NCBI RefSeq assembly: GCF_000442275.2
Contig: NZ_KE557306.1
Coordinates: forward strand, 1,257,478 to 1,321,477
Origin: Litoreibacter arenae DSM 19593
Lineage (GTDB): Bacteria > Pseudomonadota > Alphaproteobacteria > Rhodobacterales > Rhodobacteraceae
Direction of reading: 5' to 3'
DNA length: 64,000 nucleotides
This document shows, piece after piece, positions 1 to 9,185 of this stretch. Every line of letters starts with the position of its first letter. Position 1 is the stretch's first letter. The position numbers and the translations under genes were made by a program. A model generated the notes under the pieces. The model worked only from the letters and a program-made list of their open reading frames with translations. It did no database searches and was not told the origin of the DNA.

Positions 1-748
1 CGGCAGACGGGTCGCGGGCCATCTCGTCGGTCAGCGAAATGATCGCCTGCCCCGACATCAGGCTGTCGGCGTCGAGCACCAGCATGGCGTCATAGCCGCC
101 ACCCCAGTGCTGCACCCAATCGGCGAGGTTGCCGACCTTGCGGTCGGTGTTGTCGACGCGGCGGCGATAATAGAGCGGGATGTGGTCGGGCAGGTTGGCG
201 CGCAGCATGGCGTAGGCGCGTAGCTCCTGCTCGGCGATAGCCTCGTCGCGGGTGTCGGAGAGGATAAACAGGGTATAGCTGTGGGGGTGCTGCGTGCGGT
301 CCAGCTCTTCGAGCATGGCGCAGGCATTGCCGAACACGTCCCACGGCACCTCGTTATAGGCGGGCACGAGCAGCGCCACGTTTTGCGGGGGCATCGGCGT
401 GTCCTGCGTCGCGCGGCGGGGGCGCATCATGTTGACCAGCCCGACGGTGACGGTGGAGACCGACAGGGAAATCCAGAAGAAAGTGCAGGCGATCAAGGCG
501 ATCAGGATGCCTTCGAACACCGACAGACCTCCCACGGAAAACCAGTCGGTGAAGGCGGCGATCAGCCCAACCGTGGTCAAGGTGGCCGGCAGAAACGTCG
601 CCCAACGCCAAAGCCGGGTGGTGGGATTGTTGGGCAATTCCGGCGCCGCGCCGTCGCGGTAATCGGACGACAGGTCCTGCACCGGAAACGCCAAAGGCCG
701 TTCCGGCGGCATCATCGGCGCGCGGGTGATCGGGCCATATGCGGTCAT
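1..748 (-). CDS. opgH: Glucan glucosyltransferase OpgH (MdoH), N-terminal part
   Basis: Inner-membrane family 2 glycosyltransferase that elongates the beta-glucan backbone of osmoregulated periplasmic glucans from UDP-glucose. The visible 249 codons hold a short cytoplasmic N-terminus and two hydrophobic spans (roughly residues 64-85 and 92-118). The start of the catalytic domain follows, with LLVPAYNE and the nucleotide-sugar motif VLDADSLMSG. The gene runs off the left edge, so most of the catalytic domain and the later membrane spans are not seen. Its ATG overlaps the opgG stop by four bases (ATGA), so translation is probably coupled. It is the last visible gene of an opgC-opgG-opgH operon. 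Confidence 0.9.
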   Translation of the reverse strand, partial: MTAYGPITRAPMMPPERPLAFPVQDLSSDYRDGAAPELPNNPTTRLWRWATFLPATLTTVGLIAAFTDWFSVGGLSVFEGILIALIACTFFWISLSVSTVTVGLVNMMRPRRATQDTPMPPQNVALLVPAYNEVPWDVFGNACAMLEELDRTQHPHSYTLFILSDTRDEAIAEQELRAYAMLRANLPDHIPLYYRRRVDNTDRKVGNLADWVQHWGGGYDAMLVLDADSLMSGQAIISLTDEMARDPSA

Positions 749-2304
749 GCGGTCCACCTGTAAAGCCAGACTTCGGTCAGCGATTTTCCGTCTTTCACCA
801 GTTGCACCCTAAGCTCTGCCGTGACCTCTTCGCCCGGCTCGAACTTGAACGCGAGGCGGACGCCGCCGGTTCCCTCGTTGCGCTGCAATACCCCGTCGGA
901 GACCGTGCCACGATTGGTGCTGATGAAGCGGGTGATGTCGTCGAGATCGGCTTCCTTGGTGCCGAATGCCTCGTGATCGGCGAAGTCCACGGCGATGATC
1001 GTGTAGGGTTTTTCCTTGTCGTAGCCTTTGCCGATGCGGGTGTTGAGCACATGGGACACGGGCCGCGTGTCCTCCGGCTCGCCGCCCCATGCCATGTCGT
1101 AGGCGAAGCTGTGCGGCTGACCGGCGGCCAGCGGCGTGCGGGGTCGCCAATAGGCCACGATATTGTCGTAGATCTCCTTGTCGGACGGGATTTCCACCAA
1201 GGTGACGGCACCCTGCCCCCAGTCGCCTTGCGGCGTGATCCAGAGCGAGGGCCGGTTGTGGTAGAGCGCCTCCAGATCGGCGAAATCCTCGGACTGGCGG
1301 GCGCGTTGCATCAGGCCGAAGCCGCGCGGGTTTTCGTCGACGAAGTTGGAAACCTGAAGCGTGGACGGGTTGGCCAGCGGACGCCAGAGCATCTCGCCCG
1401 CGCCATTCCAGACCAGCAGGCCTTCGCTGTCATGAACCGCCTCGCGGAAGTCGTCGAAGCGGGCGCGGTTGGTCTGGTCGAACAGGAACATCGACGTGAG
1501 CGGCGCAAGGCCCACATGGGGAAGCTCCACACGCGGGTAGAGCGTCGCTTCGACCGCGACGCGGACCGGCAAGCCCGGCGTGATGCGGAAGCTGTAGACG
1601 CCGGTGGTCGACGGGCTGTCGAGCAGAGCGTGCACGGTGATCGTGGTGGCGTCCTCGGACGGCGCTTCGACCCAGAAACGGGTAAACTCGGGGAACTCCT
1701 CGCCTGCTGCCTCGCCGGTGTTCAGCGCCAGACCGCGTGCGGACAGGCCATAGGTCTGGCCGGTGCCGATGGCGCGGAAATAGCTGGCGCCCTGGAACAC
1801 CATGAACTCCTCGAACTTGCCGGGTTTGCGCAGCTCGTGGCGCAGGCGCAGGCCGGAATAGCCCAGCGTGCTGTCCATCGGGTCTTCGGCCATGGCGGCG
1901 TCGACCAGCTCTTTCGGGAACTGCTCGTAGCGTTTGAACAGCGACACATCGAAGGCCAGCGTGCGGGCGGTGTCGCCCTCGACGATGTTGATCTCCACCG
2001 GGCGCGGAAAATAGAGGCCGGGCGGGAAGAAATCCATCTGGAAGGCGCGGTCGGTGTCGGACCAGAGCGCCTTTTTGGTGTTGAATACCAGCGCCTTGTA
2101 TTGGTCATAGGTCAGGTTTTTCCACGCGTCCGGCACCTCTGGCATGGGCGCGTAATCCGCACCGGCAAGACGCTGCGCCTCGGACTTCAGCCAGTCGAGT
2201 GAAAACGGCGTGGCGTCGCCCTTGAACATCGGCAGAGCGCTGGCGGGGCCAGCCATGGCGGCGGCCCCCAGCATGGTGAGGAAAGCGCGACGGGACAGGC
2301 TCAT
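745..2304 (-). CDS. opgG: Periplasmic glucan biosynthesis protein OpgG/MdoG
   Basis: Periplasmic protein of about 519 residues, needed with OpgH for backbone synthesis or branching of osmoregulated periplasmic glucans. The chosen start, MSLSRRAFLTML, gives a twin-arginine signal (SRRAFL then a hydrophobic stretch ending ASA). An upstream in-frame start at 2349 would put 15 residues before this signal and is unlikely. The mature protein matches the MdoG/MdoD family throughout, including YFRAIGTGQTYGLSARGLALNT and the C-terminal immunoglobulin-like part (VQLVKDGKSLTEVWLYRW). The start overlaps the opgC stop by four bases and the stop overlaps the opgH start by four bases. Confidence 0.92.
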   Translation of the reverse strand: MSLSRRAFLTMLGAAAMAGPASALPMFKGDATPFSLDWLKSEAQRLAGADYAPMPEVPDAWKNLTYDQYKALVFNTKKALWSDTDRAFQMDFFPPGLYFPRPVEINIVEGDTARTLAFDVSLFKRYEQFPKELVDAAMAEDPMDSTLGYSGLRLRHELRKPGKFEEFMVFQGASYFRAIGTGQTYGLSARGLALNTGEAAGEEFPEFTRFWVEAPSEDATTITVHALLDSPSTTGVYSFRITPGLPVRVAVEATLYPRVELPHVGLAPLTSMFLFDQTNRARFDDFREAVHDSEGLLVWNGAGEMLWRPLANPSTLQVSNFVDENPRGFGLMQRARQSEDFADLEALYHNRPSLWITPQGDWGQGAVTLVEIPSDKEIYDNIVAYWRPRTPLAAGQPHSFAYDMAWGGEPEDTRPVSHVLNTRIGKGYDKEKPYTIIAVDFADHEAFGTKEADLDDITRFISTNRGTVSDGVLQRNEGTGGVRLAFKFEPGEEVTAELRVQLVKDGKSLTEVWLYRWTA

Positions 2305-3617
2305 GCGACGGCCCCTTTCGCGGGTTTCCACGGGGTGCCTTTGATCCACGCGACGAAATAAGCGACCAAGACCAACGCGCCGACGCCGACGAGATTGACA
2401 AGAACCACGGTGCCGGTTTCACGCCCGATCTGGTCCATGACGAAGCCGGAAATGCGGGCGAACACCATGGAAAATACAAAGACTGCAAGGCTTTGCTGGC
2501 CGATCTTCATGATGATCTTGACGAACTTGCCCCATGCATCCGACAGCGCGGTGCCGCCGCGTGCGATCAGGCGGTGACCGCCCTCGCCTGCGACAACCCA
2601 TGCGAGATAGGCCAGCGACAGGAATTGCACATAGCGCAGGATCGCGAAGGAGGATTTGTCGATAAACGGCTTGTTGGCCACGCGCCAGTCGACCACGGGG
2701 TTGCCGTCGAACGCGCCAAACCAGCCCTCGCTGACCGCCCGCACCCCGACATTGGACAGCGGAATGTTGGCAATGACGATTACCGCCGCCAGCGCGATCA
2801 GCCATGTTTTGACCGGCGGGGCGGGAATCCAGCCGCGCATGAAGGCAAAGCCGGTGAAGAAGCAAAGCTGCCAGCCGAACGGGTTGAAAAACCAGTGACG
2901 GTCCGACCACGGCTCTGCGGGCAGGCTCAGCCACAGATGCTCGGCCCCCAGCCATGTCAGCAGGCCTTCCTGCGCGAACAGCCAGACAGTGATGCTAACG
3001 GCGGCGGTCAGCCACAGGCTGACGCGGGAGAGCGCCATGACGAAGGGCATCATCACCAGTATCGCCATATACATCGGCAGGATGTCGAAATAGTTCGGCA
3101 CATAGGTCAGGGTGAAAATGCCGATCAGGTTATCGGCGCTGGTGGTGACGATGCCGGTTTCCTTGCCGGTGCGGCCCTCGAAAATCGGCGGAAGGTTCAG
3201 AGAATTGATGTAGTTGGTCTCGAAAATGCCGAAGCTGTCCCACCATGCGACCATCATGGCGATGGTGAAGAACATGCAGATATGCGCCCAGTAGACCTGC
3301 CAGACACGGTAGCCCACGCGCACCGCCCCCATGAGCCAGCCCGCGCGGTCGAAGGTGCGGCCAAAGGCGATGGCGGAGGCCATGCCGGAGCAGAATACGA
3401 AGATCTCGGTCGCATCGGAAAACCCCCAGCGGGCGGGAATCCAGCTGGTGAAGAAGTTGCCGGGGGTGTGGGCGAACAGGATGATGATCATGGCGATTCC
3501 ACGGTAGAAATCGAGCCGTGGATCGCGCGTCGTCACGCCGGACGTGCCGGTGGCGGACGCGCTGACGGCATATGCGTCAGCGGCGGGTGACAGATGAGAA
3601 CTGGAGACCATGGTCAT
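2301..3617 (-). CDS. opgC: OpgC-type membrane acyltransferase (glucan modification)
   Basis: Polytopic inner-membrane protein of about 438 residues of the OpgC/MdoC acyltransferase family, which in relatives adds succinyl groups to periplasmic glucans. Family signs are the N-terminal DPRLDFYRGIAMIIILFAHT segment and about ten hydrophobic spans. The start at 3617 (MTMVSSSHL) was preferred over the in-frame one at 3680, which would overlap the upstream TPR gene. It lies 35 bases downstream of that gene and overlaps opgG by four bases, so all may be co-transcribed. The substituent it transfers cannot be read from sequence. Confidence 0.85.
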   Translation of the reverse strand: MTMVSSSHLSPAADAYAVSASATGTSGVTTRDPRLDFYRGIAMIIILFAHTPGNFFTSWIPARWGFSDATEIFVFCSGMASAIAFGRTFDRAGWLMGAVRVGYRVWQVYWAHICMFFTIAMMVAWWDSFGIFETNYINSLNLPPIFEGRTGKETGIVTTSADNLIGIFTLTYVPNYFDILPMYMAILVMMPFVMALSRVSLWLTAAVSITVWLFAQEGLLTWLGAEHLWLSLPAEPWSDRHWFFNPFGWQLCFFTGFAFMRGWIPAPPVKTWLIALAAVIVIANIPLSNVGVRAVSEGWFGAFDGNPVVDWRVANKPFIDKSSFAILRYVQFLSLAYLAWVVAGEGGHRLIARGGTALSDAWGKFVKIIMKIGQQSLAVFVFSMVFARISGFVMDQIGRETGTVVLVNLVGVGALVLVAYFVAWIKGTPWKPAKGAVA

Positions 3618-3652
3618 GTTATTGCGGTTCTTTTCGTCGATTCTAAAGCGCC

Positions 3653-5026
3653 TTATTGTGCAGGCGTGGCAGCCGCGCAAGAGGTCTCGTCACGGGCCTG
3701 CGAAATGAGCGAAAAACGGGCGGCGGCGTAGCCGTCCTCGGCCCCTGCCCGCTTGCGTTTGCGGTCCTTGAGGATTGCTTCAGCCTCGTCGAGGAAGCCC
3801 GCGCGGATGCCCGCATCTATGGTCAGACGCTCGAACACGTCGCGTTGGGCGTGCGATCCGCCCGCGTCCTGCATACTGGGGCGCGCACGGGCGAGGTTGA
3901 GAAACGCGGTGGTGTAATCCGCCTCGCCGAACGCCTCCAGCCCCTTGGCGGCACTCAGGCCGGGGCGGGCCATCAGCCGGTCGGTCTCGAAGCAACCGGA
4001 TTTCGCGTCGCGGTGCATCCGGCCCATCAGCTTGGCAATCGCCTGCTTGCGGGAGCCGCCGATCAGCGCCAGCAGGTAATGCAAATCGGCGAAGATCAGG
4101 CAGCCGTCCTCGGTACGGTTGGCGGACAGGTCCGCCAGCTCTTCCCAACGGTCGCCCACATCGACGCCGTCAAGCTCCAGCCGCGACAGAAGCGAGGTCG
4201 CGTTGGAGATGTCGCGGTAGTCATCGGTCTTGTCGGCCCGGATCTGCGTGTCATAGAGCGCCAGAACGGTCTCGGTCTGCCCCAGATCGAGATGCAGCAG
4301 CGCCTTGTGCCACCAGACGTGATAGCGGAAATTGTTGCAATGCGCCCATGCCGCCTCTCGCCCGTCGAGCCATTCCAGCCCGCCTGCGGCGTTGCAGGTC
4401 ATGTCATAGACATGTGTCACCGCATGCAGCCCCCACGCATCGTCGGGGCTGACGGACAGCCCCATGCGCCCCACGGCCTCGGCGGCCTTGTAGTCGCCGG
4501 TTTCCTCCAGCGAGAAGGCGTGACAGCCCATCATGTAGCCCCGCCCCGCGTGATCCGGCCCGTAAGCCCCCATGACCGCCTCGATGGAGCTACGCATGCC
4601 CTTGCCATCACCCAGGATGAACCGGACGGCATGGCTCATCTTCATCGCCAGCGTGTCGCCGGGATGGACGGCCAGCACGTCCTCGAAATGGCTGATGGCC
4701 TTGCTCGGCGCGCAGCCATACATCTCGCGCAGTGCGTGGATGAAGGATTGCTCGCGGGCGGATATGGCGCGGGTCAGGGCCGCAGCCTCGGCCAGCCCCA
4801 GCGCCTCGCGGGCGGTTTCCGACAACTCGCGGCGGCCCAGCAGCAGATAGAACATGCCTTTGACCGCGTGGCCCAGCGCGAAGTCGGGGTCGAACCTCAG
4901 GGTTTCGCCCAGATGGGTCGGCGTCTCGGCCCCATGCGCCATAAAGGCCAGCAACGTCCTGTCCCAAGCCGCCAGCGCGTCGCGCGAGCCTATCGTGGTG
5001 TCCTGCCCGAATACGTCTTGATACAT
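3653..5026 (-). CDS. TPR protein similar to TTC38
   Basis: A 457-residue soluble protein without signal peptide, built of helical tetratricopeptide-like repeats. The start MYQDVFGQDTTIGSRDALAAWDRTLLAFMAHGAETPTHL and the middle GLHAVTHVYDMTCNAAGGLEWLDGREAAW are typical of bacterial relatives of the tetratricopeptide protein 38 family. Biochemical function is unknown. It is the first gene of the run leading into opgC, but whether it takes part in glucan metabolism is only inferred from position. About 190 bases without a gene separate it from the upstream CoA-transferase and would hold its promoter. Confidence 0.75.
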   Translation of the reverse strand: MYQDVFGQDTTIGSRDALAAWDRTLLAFMAHGAETPTHLGETLRFDPDFALGHAVKGMFYLLLGRRELSETAREALGLAEAAALTRAISAREQSFIHALREMYGCAPSKAISHFEDVLAVHPGDTLAMKMSHAVRFILGDGKGMRSSIEAVMGAYGPDHAGRGYMMGCHAFSLEETGDYKAAEAVGRMGLSVSPDDAWGLHAVTHVYDMTCNAAGGLEWLDGREAAWAHCNNFRYHVWWHKALLHLDLGQTETVLALYDTQIRADKTDDYRDISNATSLLSRLELDGVDVGDRWEELADLSANRTEDGCLIFADLHYLLALIGGSRKQAIAKLMGRMHRDAKSGCFETDRLMARPGLSAAKGLEAFGEADYTTAFLNLARARPSMQDAGGSHAQRDVFERLTIDAGIRAGFLDEAEAILKDRKRKRAGAEDGYAAARFSLISQARDETSCAAATPAQ

Positions 5027-5216
5027 GCGCTGGCCCTATTGTCGATTCCGGTGCGGCAATTTGGACCGCCCATCTGTGATAGCGATAGATGGTCACCGGT
5101 AAACGCCTGTGCGGGCAGAATAACGCAGACGTGACGCCGCGTGGGGTGAGGGTGATCAAAAATACGGCACATCCCGCAAGGGTGCGCGAATTCTTGCTAT
5201 TTTGCGCGGGGTTAGG

Positions 5217-6398
5217 TCAACCTTGCTGCTTCAGCCACTCCAGCACCGCCTCCGTATCCTCGCCGAAATGAGGCGGCGGGTGGCGGTAGGTCACGGGCGT
5301 CTTGGACAGCTTTAGCGGGTTGCCGATCAGCGTCACCGCCCCGCCCGCCACATCGTCGCGGGCCATCTTGATCTTCATGTCGCGGGCGGCCACCTGATCG
5401 GACGTGAACACCTGCCCCAGCGTGTGCACCGGCCCGACCGGCACCTTGCGCGCCTCCAGCCCTGCGAGCACATCGGCGCTGTCGCGTTCCGCCATCAGAC
5501 CTTCGAGGATTTTCAACAGCTTGCCGCGATTTTCGATCCGGGCGGGGTTGGTGGAAAAGCGCGGGTCCTCCGCCAGATCGGGCCGCCCCAGATACTCGCA
5601 AAACCGCGCATACTGGCTGTCATTGCCCACCGCGACAAGCACATGCCCGTCGGCGGTCTCGAAGGTCTGGTAGGGCACGATGGTGGCATGCTCGTTGCCC
5701 TGCCTCTTGCGCTCTTTTCCGGTGGTCAGATGCGCCACGCCTTCGTTGATCAGCCAAGCGATCTGGCTGTCGACCAGAGCCACGTCGATATGCTGCCCCT
5801 CGCCAGTGCGGTCGCGGTGGCGCAGGGCGGCCAGAATGCCCACGGTCGCATACATCCCGCACATCACATCCGCGATGCCGACACCGACCTTCATCGGGCG
5901 GCCGTCCGGCTCTCCGGTCAGGGACATGATGCCGCCATAGCCCTGCGCCATTAAATCATAGCCGGGCTTGGCGCGGTTCGGCCCCGTCTGGCCATACCCC
6001 GAGACCGAGCAATAGATCAGATGCGGATGTGCCGCCAGAAGGCTCGCATGATCCAGCCCGTATTTGTCCAGCCCACCGGGCTTGAAATTCTCGATCACCA
6101 CATCCGCCTGCGCGGCCAACGCGTGAATGGTCGCCTGACCCTCCGACGTCGAGATATCGACCCCCACCGACAGCTTGTTGCGGTTGGCGCACATGAAATA
6201 GGCACTCAGATCGGTGCGCGCCCCATCGGGGTCGTGCACGAAGGGCGGCCCCCATTTGCGCGTGTCATCGCCATCCGTGCCGGGGTTCTCGATCTTCCAG
6301 ACCTCCGCCCCCAAATCGCCCAGAAGCTGCGTACATGTCGGTGCCGCCAATATGCGGCTGAGATCCAGCACCCTAATTCCGTCCAACGCGCCTGCCAT
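5217..6398 (-). CDS. CaiB/BaiF family (class III) CoA-transferase
   Basis: A 393-residue cytosolic enzyme that moves CoA between carboxylic acids through an aspartyl-CoA anhydride. The family start GIRVLDLSRILAAP, the GYGQTGPNRAKPGYDLMAQ segment and the catalytic aspartate at about residue 177 (GVGIADVMCGMYA) are all present, and length is normal. Substrates cannot be assigned. It sits 50 bases downstream of a ThDP-dependent enzyme gene on the same strand. That pairing recalls formyl-CoA transferase with oxalyl-CoA decarboxylase, but the neighbour lacks the features of Oxc, so another acyl-CoA route is as likely. Confidence 0.85.
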   Translation of the reverse strand: MAGALDGIRVLDLSRILAAPTCTQLLGDLGAEVWKIENPGTDGDDTRKWGPPFVHDPDGARTDLSAYFMCANRNKLSVGVDISTSEGQATIHALAAQADVVIENFKPGGLDKYGLDHASLLAAHPHLIYCSVSGYGQTGPNRAKPGYDLMAQGYGGIMSLTGEPDGRPMKVGVGIADVMCGMYATVGILAALRHRDRTGEGQHIDVALVDSQIAWLINEGVAHLTTGKERKRQGNEHATIVPYQTFETADGHVLVAVGNDSQYARFCEYLGRPDLAEDPRFSTNPARIENRGKLLKILEGLMAERDSADVLAGLEARKVPVGPVHTLGQVFTSDQVAARDMKIKMARDDVAGGAVTLIGNPLKLSKTPVTYRHPPPHFGEDTEAVLEWLKQQG

Positions 6399-6405
6399 CT
6401 ATATG

Positions 6406-6440
6406 CCCATCATTGCTTCATAAATACCTCCGCCGGAGGC
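6406..6440 (-). repeat. Dispersed intergenic repeat, copy 1
   Basis: In the gap between the ThDP enzyme and CoA-transferase genes there is a GCCTCCGGCGGAGG hairpin followed by GTATTTATGAAGCAATGATG (read on the minus strand). The second half recurs base for base at 13861-13884 between soxD and soxA. It looks like a short palindromic genome repeat rather than a terminator, as it has no T-run. Confidence 0.6.
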
Positions 6441-6448
6441 ATTAAAAT

Positions 6449-8062
6449 CTAAATCCGCCCGTCATAGGCCTTCCGGTCGATGACAGCCGCGATCACGGTG
6501 AACGTCTCAGCCCGCATCGCCGCCGTCAAGGCATCCCGCAGCTCGGTCCGCGAGGTGACCGTATGCCCCTCCCCGCCAAAAGCGCGGCCAATGGCGGCAA
6601 AGTCGTGCGCGTCGAAATCCACGCCCGTATTGCCCATCTGCCGCTGGCGCTGCTTCAACTCGATCAACGCCAGAGAGCGGTCGACGAAGACCACGAAAAT
6701 CGTGTTCAACCCGTGCTCCTTCGCCGTCGCCCACTCGCCTGCCACCATCAACGCCCCCGCATCACCCGAAAAGCTCACCACGCAGCGCTCCGGTGCCGCG
6801 TATTTCGCGCCCATCGCCATTGGCACCGCGCAACCCATGGTGCACAGCGCCGAGGATTGCAGCAATGTGCGCGGCGCGTGGCAGGTCCACATTTGCGACA
6901 GCAATATCCGGTGCGCTCCGCTGTCAACCGTGGCAATCGCGTCGTCTGGCAGCACCGCGCGGCATTCCGCGATCACTCCAGCCGGCCCCCAAGCGTCATC
7001 CAGCGGAAACGCATCCGCCAAGGCGTCTTTTGTCGCCGCAACCTCGCCTTCCGGCCAGCTTTCCCGCGTGACCGCGCCCTCGGTCAAAGCCCGCAACGCC
7101 GCCCCTGTGTCGCAGACGAAACTCAAGCCCGCCTGATGCATGTAGTGGTGGTTGGGCGTGGCGGAGATGTCGATTACGCGCACCTGATCGGGGTCCCAGA
7201 CCTCGCGCCAACCGGGCCGCATCTCGATCGGGTCATAGCCGACGCAGATCACCAGATCAGCGGCCCGCACCAGCGGCAACAGATGTTTGTCCGCCAAGGG
7301 CGACAACCCCGCGCCCCCAAGCGCCAGCGGATGCGTTTCGGGGATCACCCCCTTGGCCTTGTAGGTCGTGATTACCGGCGCACCGAGAGTTTCGGCAAAC
7401 TGCACAAGCTCGGCATGGCTGTCGTCATAGAGCACATCCAGCCCCGCAATGATCACCGGCCGCTCCGCGCTGTCCAGCCATGTCTGCGCCAGCGCCAGAT
7501 CGCCACCTGACGGCGCAATCAGCCCCGCAGGCGCACGGCGACGCAGCTTCGGCGAAGCCACAGTGTCGGCCACCGAGATCGGCACGTCGATATGCACAGG
7601 GCCGCGGCGGCCCTCCGTGGCAATGCTGACGGCCTTGTCGGCGACGATGTCGGCACCCTCAACCGTCAGGGTAAAAGTTGCCTTGGTGATCTCGTCAAAA
7701 ACGCGCCGATGGTCCAGCACCTGATGCGTATAGGTCAGCGCCTCGTCAGGATCGACGCAGCCGGTCAACACGATCATCGGCACGCGGTCCTGATGGGCGT
7801 TTGCAACCACGTTCACGCCATTCATCGCGCCGGGGCCGACCGTCGCCACCAGAATGGCGGGCGCTCCGTTCACGTGATGCACCCCTTCGGCCATGAACCC
7901 GCCGGCGTTCTCGTGCTTGCACAAAACGAACGCGATCCCCGCTTTCTCCAGCGCGTCGATCAGTGTCAAAACCTCGCCGCCGGGCATGCCGAAAGCGTGG
8001 CGGCATCCCGCCTCGTAAAGACGCTCGGCCAGCAGGTCGGCGGCTCGTTTAGAAGTCGTCAT
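6449..8062 (-). CDS. ThDP-dependent enzyme of the acetolactate synthase-like superfamily
   Basis: A 537-residue three-domain thiamine diphosphate enzyme. The N-terminal PYR domain carries the catalytic glutamate in CKHENAGGFMAEG (about residue 51) and VGPGAMNGVNVVANAHQDR. The C-terminal PP domain carries SGDAGALMVAGEW. The usual metal/ThDP signature GDG-NN reads GDA and then VD (FVVFVDRSLAL), so the second asparagine is replaced by aspartate. That is a departure from acetolactate synthase, and the substrate is probably different. The adjacent class III CoA-transferase suggests a 2-keto or acyl-CoA pathway. No FAD-specific or regulatory-subunit partner gene lies nearby. Confidence 0.8.
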   Translation of the reverse strand: MTTSKRAADLLAERLYEAGCRHAFGMPGGEVLTLIDALEKAGIAFVLCKHENAGGFMAEGVHHVNGAPAILVATVGPGAMNGVNVVANAHQDRVPMIVLTGCVDPDEALTYTHQVLDHRRVFDEITKATFTLTVEGADIVADKAVSIATEGRRGPVHIDVPISVADTVASPKLRRRAPAGLIAPSGGDLALAQTWLDSAERPVIIAGLDVLYDDSHAELVQFAETLGAPVITTYKAKGVIPETHPLALGGAGLSPLADKHLLPLVRAADLVICVGYDPIEMRPGWREVWDPDQVRVIDISATPNHHYMHQAGLSFVCDTGAALRALTEGAVTRESWPEGEVAATKDALADAFPLDDAWGPAGVIAECRAVLPDDAIATVDSGAHRILLSQMWTCHAPRTLLQSSALCTMGCAVPMAMGAKYAAPERCVVSFSGDAGALMVAGEWATAKEHGLNTIFVVFVDRSLALIELKQRQRQMGNTGVDFDAHDFAAIGRAFGGEGHTVTSRTELRDALTAAMRAETFTVIAAVIDRKAYDGRI

Positions 8063-8095
8063 AGGGCTCTCCTGCTCCGGGCTTGCCCATGGGTA

Positions 8096-8557
8096 TCAAC
8101 GGGTGGCTTCTTCGGCAATGGTCATGAAAATCGCGTCAAGTTCCTCTGCCGCTTCGGTCAGCTCAGGCCCGGCCTCGCCCACATAGGGGGCGAACACGAA
8201 GGACGGCATCTTGTAGCTCAACGTCCCGCCATCGCCGGTTTCCGTTACATAGAGCCGGATCGGGGCCTCGATCATTGCGGCGGTCGACAATGCCAATATC
8301 CGCACCGCAAACTTGTTGTTGAACACGCCAATGACACGGTTGCCCGGAATGGTGATGCCCCGCGCCTTGGCAGCCCCCGTCGGCCCCGCTTGCGTCACCA
8401 CGCCCATCCCATTTGCACCGACGGCGACTTTCACGTCCTCGACCAGTTGCGCGTAAGGCTTGGCGGTCTCAATAACCACCCAGCCGGCGCGCGGCGCCAC
8501 ATCGGCATGGACCAGTCCGGCCCAAAGGCTCAAGGCAACGATCAATACAACGCGCAT
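8096..8557 (-). CDS. Secreted DUF302 domain protein
   Basis: A 153-residue protein with a signal peptide (MRVVLIVALSLWAGLVHA) followed by a DUF302 domain. That small fold is found in periplasmic or membrane-linked proteins of unknown function. The ATG at 8557 has a GGAG ribosome site; a TTG start 21 bases further up would lack one. Motifs typical of the family are the IETAKPYAQLVEDVKVAV helix and the VIGVFNNKFAVRIL strand. It stands alone between the ThDP enzyme gene and a strong terminator. Confidence 0.7.
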   Translation of the reverse strand: MRVVLIVALSLWAGLVHADVAPRAGWVVIETAKPYAQLVEDVKVAVGANGMGVVTQAGPTGAAKARGITIPGNRVIGVFNNKFAVRILALSTAAMIEAPIRLYVTETGDGGTLSYKMPSFVFAPYVGEAGPELTEAAEELDAIFMTIAEEATR

Positions 8558-8647
8558 CCAATGTCTCCATTTGGTCAAAAATACTCAAACCAACACATGC
8601 CAGAGCCGCACCGGTGCCGCCAATCACGTCTACGCCAGCAATCAGGC

Positions 8648-8683
8648 AAAAGACCCCCCGAGCGTCAGCTCGGGAGGTCTTTT
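8648..8683 (-). terminator. Strong bidirectional rho-independent terminator
   Basis: An inverted repeat AAAAGACC(T/C)CCCGAGC with the short loop GTCA or TGAC gives a long GC stem flanked by A and T runs on both sides. It lies 50 bases past the stop of the host-attachment-like gene and would end that transcript. It also insulates the DUF302 gene. Confidence 0.88.
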
Positions 8684-8732
8684 CAAATCATCTCGCGTGC
8701 GCGTCAGCGCACTCAATCAGGTCAATCCACGC

Positions 8733-9185
8733 TCATTTGGCAAGCTCGGATTTCACGATCTTCTCGATGTCGCGCACGTCATGGTTGGTCAGCGTCTTGT
8801 CAATCTCGCCGATGACCTTGTTCGTCACTTCCTGATGCAAGGCATCACGCAACTCGCCCAATATCTTCGGAGCCGCAACGATGACCAAAGCCTCAAACTT
8901 CCCTTTGTGAGCCTTCTCGTACAGCATGTCGGCCAAGTCTGCGGCAAACCGCTCTTTCGCCAATTCATGCCAATCCGTGTCATCAAGCGCGGAGCGTTGA
9001 CCCTGGCCATTGTCATGCATGCGGCCGGGGCGGTTGGCGGATTGCTCTATGTCTTTCGGGTTGTCCTGCTCGTCCTTGCTGACGACTTTCAGGTTGGGGT
9101 TCTCGCCATCGGTCAGATTTTCGAGGATCAGGGCTTTCTCGCCGTCTGCCACAACGACCCATGCCTTATGCGGAAGTCCGGTCAT
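8733..9185 (-). CDS. Host-attachment-type (baeRF family) protein
   Basis: A 150-residue soluble protein matching the family annotated as required for attachment to host cells in Agrobacterium-like bacteria. The fold is related to eRF1/archaeal release factor domains. Recognisable parts are the KAWVVVADGEKALILEN start, the acidic linker with NRPGRMHDNGQGQRSALDDTDWHE, and the VIVAAPKILGELRDALH strand-helix. The cellular role is not known here. Its ATG overlaps the stop of the small gene upstream, so the two are coupled. Confidence 0.72.
   Translation of the reverse strand: MTGLPHKAWVVVADGEKALILENLTDGENPNLKVVSKDEQDNPKDIEQSANRPGRMHDNGQGQRSALDDTDWHELAKERFAADLADMLYEKAHKGKFEALVIVAAPKILGELRDALHQEVTNKVIGEIDKTLTNHDVRDIEKIVKSELAK

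Noticed and set aside
739-2202. Long plus-strand open frame opposite opgG
   Set aside because: It is the antisense shadow of a clear opgG gene in GC-rich DNA; its translation is low-complexity and matches no family.
8648-8683. Possible CRISPR-like or small RNA repeat
   Set aside because: It is a single inverted repeat with T and A runs, best explained as a bidirectional terminator; no spaced repeat array was found anywhere.
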